Shown: positions 4,957-5,955 of the stretch, one piece after another | Position numbering within the stretch: position 1 is the stretch's first letter | Layout of the letters: each line of letters begins with the position of its first letter | From: an uncultured Steroidobacter sp. | GTDB taxonomy: Bacteria > Pseudomonadota > Gammaproteobacteria > Steroidobacterales > Steroidobacteraceae | NCBI GenBank assembly: GCA_946478975.1 | Contig: CAMLEO010000370.1 | Coordinates: 1 to 5,955, forward strand | Reading direction: 5' to 3' | DNA length: 5,955 nt | Notes under the pieces: generated by a model | Seen by the model: only the letters and a program-made list of their open reading frames with translations | Told to the model about the DNA's origin: nothing | Databases searched by the model: none | Position numbers and translations under genes: made by a program

Positions 4957-5853
4957 TCAGTTCTGACCGAGGTTCAGCAGGTTCGCCGGCGAATACTGAT
5001 CGGTCAGAACTCGCGCATTGCGCTGCCAGTCCTGCTTGCGCGAGAACAAGGGAAGCATCTTGCTCGCGCTGAAGCCGAATGTATCGAACGCTCTCTCGAA
5101 CTTCTCGCTGTTGGCTCGCAGCTGCGCATCGTCGGGCAACGGCCCGTTGCTCGCGATGATCACGCGATTCTCGCGCTTGAGATTGAAGAATTGCGGAAAC
5201 ACCGAGGCGTACGTGGTCGACTCGTGATCGTACAGCCGGCTGGACGAAAACGTGTTGGCCGCGAGCACGCCGCCCGGCGCCAGCAGCGACTTCACTTCCT
5301 TGATGAATTCCTGGGTCAGCAGATGCTCGGGAATGTATTCGTGATCGAACGCATCGAGCATGATCAAGTCATAACGCTGCTCGCCGCGTAACGCGCGCTT
5401 CACGTGCACGCGGCCGTCGGCTTCGATCACATTCAACTTGCTGCTCTCGCCCAGATCGAAATATTGGCGCGCGACGTTCACGACCGCCGGATCGATTTCG
5501 ACCACATCGATGCGCGCATCCGGAATCACTTCCTGCAACGCTCGCGGAATCGTGCCGCCGCCCAGGCCGATGATGAGCACCGAACGCGGCTCGGGCTTCA
5601 CGAACAGCGCGCTCAGCATCATCTGCGGATAGTTCATCACGATGTGATCGGGATGCTTCACGTCCTGGCAGGTCTGCCGGCCGATGCGACAAAAGCGCGT
5701 AAAGCACATACAGCGCACGCTGCCCGTCTCGTACACGAGCACTTCACGATACAAGGAGCGCTCGGAATGCAATAACTTCATGCCGTCCGCGGAGGCGACG
5801 CCCGACCAGAACAATGACCAGGACAATAGCAACAGCCACCAACTACTGCGCAT
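4957..5853 (-). CDS. Exported spermidine-synthase-fold protein, probably not an aminopropyltransferase
   Basis: The 298-residue protein starts with a hydrophobic segment and an ASA-D cleavage site (signal peptide about 1-22, WWLLLLSWSLFWSGVASA), so export is predicted. The rest has the spermidine synthase/Rossmann methyltransferase fold: a beta-rich entry (26-75), the nucleoside-binding loop VLIIGLGGGTIPRAL (92-106), the acidic VVEIDPAVVNVA (117-128), IEADGRVHV (143-151) and LIMLDAFDHEYIPEHL (163-178). True spermidine synthases have GGGDG and a catalytic D-S-T/S-D-P. Here these are GGGTI and DAFDHE, as in the fused MFS/spermidine-synthase-like family, so polyamine synthesis is unlikely. Four cysteines cluster at 48, 50, 55 and 62 (RCMCFTRFCRIGRQTCQD), which could form disulfides or bind metal. 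GGAG six bases upstream supports the start. The gene overlaps the preceding membrane-protein gene by 11 bp. Confidence 0.85.
   Translation of the reverse strand: MRSSWWLLLLSWSLFWSGVASADGMKLLHSERSLYREVLVYETGSVRCMCFTRFCRIGRQTCQDVKHPDHIVMNYPQMMLSALFVKPEPRSVLIIGLGGGTIPRALQEVIPDARIDVVEIDPAVVNVARQYFDLGESSKLNVIEADGRVHVKRALRGEQRYDLIMLDAFDHEYIPEHLLTQEFIKEVKSLLAPGGVLAANTFSSSRLYDHESTTYASVFPQFFNLKRENRVIIASNGPLPDDAQLRANSEKFERAFDTFGFSASKMLPLFSRKQDWQRNARVLTDQYSPANLLNLGQN
4959..5011. repeat. 12-bp perfect inverted repeat with nested palindrome at a gene end
   Basis: AGTTCTGACCGA (4959-4970) is the exact reverse complement of TCGGTCAGAACT (5000-5011). The 29 bp between the arms contain a second, nearly concentric palindrome, TTCGCCGGCGAA (4982-4993). 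The structure covers the last 17 codons of the spermidine-synthase-like gene and the first base of its stop triplet as read on the plus strand. On the minus strand it is followed by GATTTAATGACTC, a poor U-run. It could end or stabilise the transcripts of either convergent gene. Confidence 0.7.
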
Positions 5854-5955
5854 TCGCTTCTCCGCGTATCAGGCAGGCCGCGCCGCCAATGGCCGCCGAT
5901 ATCGCCATCAGCGCGATCAGGATGTGATTCACCTCCATGATCAGCACCAGATAAA
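5843..5955 (-). CDS. C-terminal end of a membrane protein (partial, enters from right edge)
   Basis: An open frame runs from the right edge to a TAG at 5843-5845 and encodes YLVLIMEVNHILIALMAISA followed by AIGGAACLIRGEANAQ. The hydrophobic stretch fits one transmembrane helix, ended by a basic residue and a short polar tail, so this is probably the C-terminus of an integral membrane protein. An internal ATG (MEVNHIL) has no Shine-Dalgarno and is unlikely to be a start. The frame overlaps the start of the spermidine-synthase-like gene by 11 bp and contains its GGAG site, which points to translational coupling. A link to the membrane half of fused MFS/spermidine-synthase-like proteins is attractive but unproven. 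The family cannot be named from 36 residues. Confidence 0.55.
   Translation of the reverse strand, partial: YLVLIMEVNHILIALMAISAAIGGAACLIRGEANAQ

Noticed and set aside
1750..5635. Shared string ATCATCTGCGGAT near 1750 and 5620
   Set aside because: Both copies encode an unrelated P-Q-M-M stretch in accA and in the spermidine-synthase-like gene; coincidence of codon choice, not a repeat family.

Overview
The window looks like a chromosomal segment from a GC-rich gammaproteobacterium. The strongest clue is the block accA - tilS - pyrG on the minus strand. This order is the familiar one from Pseudomonas and relatives (dnaE-accA-tilS-pyrG-kdsA-eno). From the sequence alone I cannot name a genus. 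No phage, IS, integrase, CRISPR, rRNA or tRNA signature was found, and coding density is high with no gap above 300 bases.

Layout. (1) Positions 1-2587, minus strand, is a housekeeping block read right to left: accA (fatty acid synthesis), tilS (tRNA-Ile decoding) and the first 56 codons of pyrG (CTP synthesis), which runs off the left edge. accA has its own sigma70-like promoter, so dnaE is not its immediate upstream neighbour here. (2) Positions 2779-3522, plus strand, is a divergently transcribed gene for a secreted protein of a conserved but functionally unknown family. (3) Positions 3525-4514, minus strand, is a stand-alone ParB/Srx-fold protein with a histone-H1-like basic tail, converging on the previous gene with only 2 bp between the stop codons. 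(4) Positions 4607-4915, plus strand, is a small ElaB/YqjD/DUF883 membrane-anchored protein. (5) Positions 4957-5853, minus strand, is an exported spermidine-synthase-fold protein, preceded by and overlapping the last 36 codons of a membrane protein that enters from the right edge.

Functional reading. The left block is ordinary core metabolism and translation. The right two thirds is a patchwork of single genes in alternating orientation, with very tight convergent junctions at 3522/3525 and 4915/4957. Each junction carries inverted repeats rather than a classic stem plus U-run terminator. Nothing forms an obvious multi-gene system such as defence, secretion or biosynthesis. The most interesting points are the inverted-repeat structures at the gene ends, an 18-bp perfect palindrome inside the ParB-like gene, the unusual cysteine-rich exported spermidine-synthase-like protein, and the compact accA leader.
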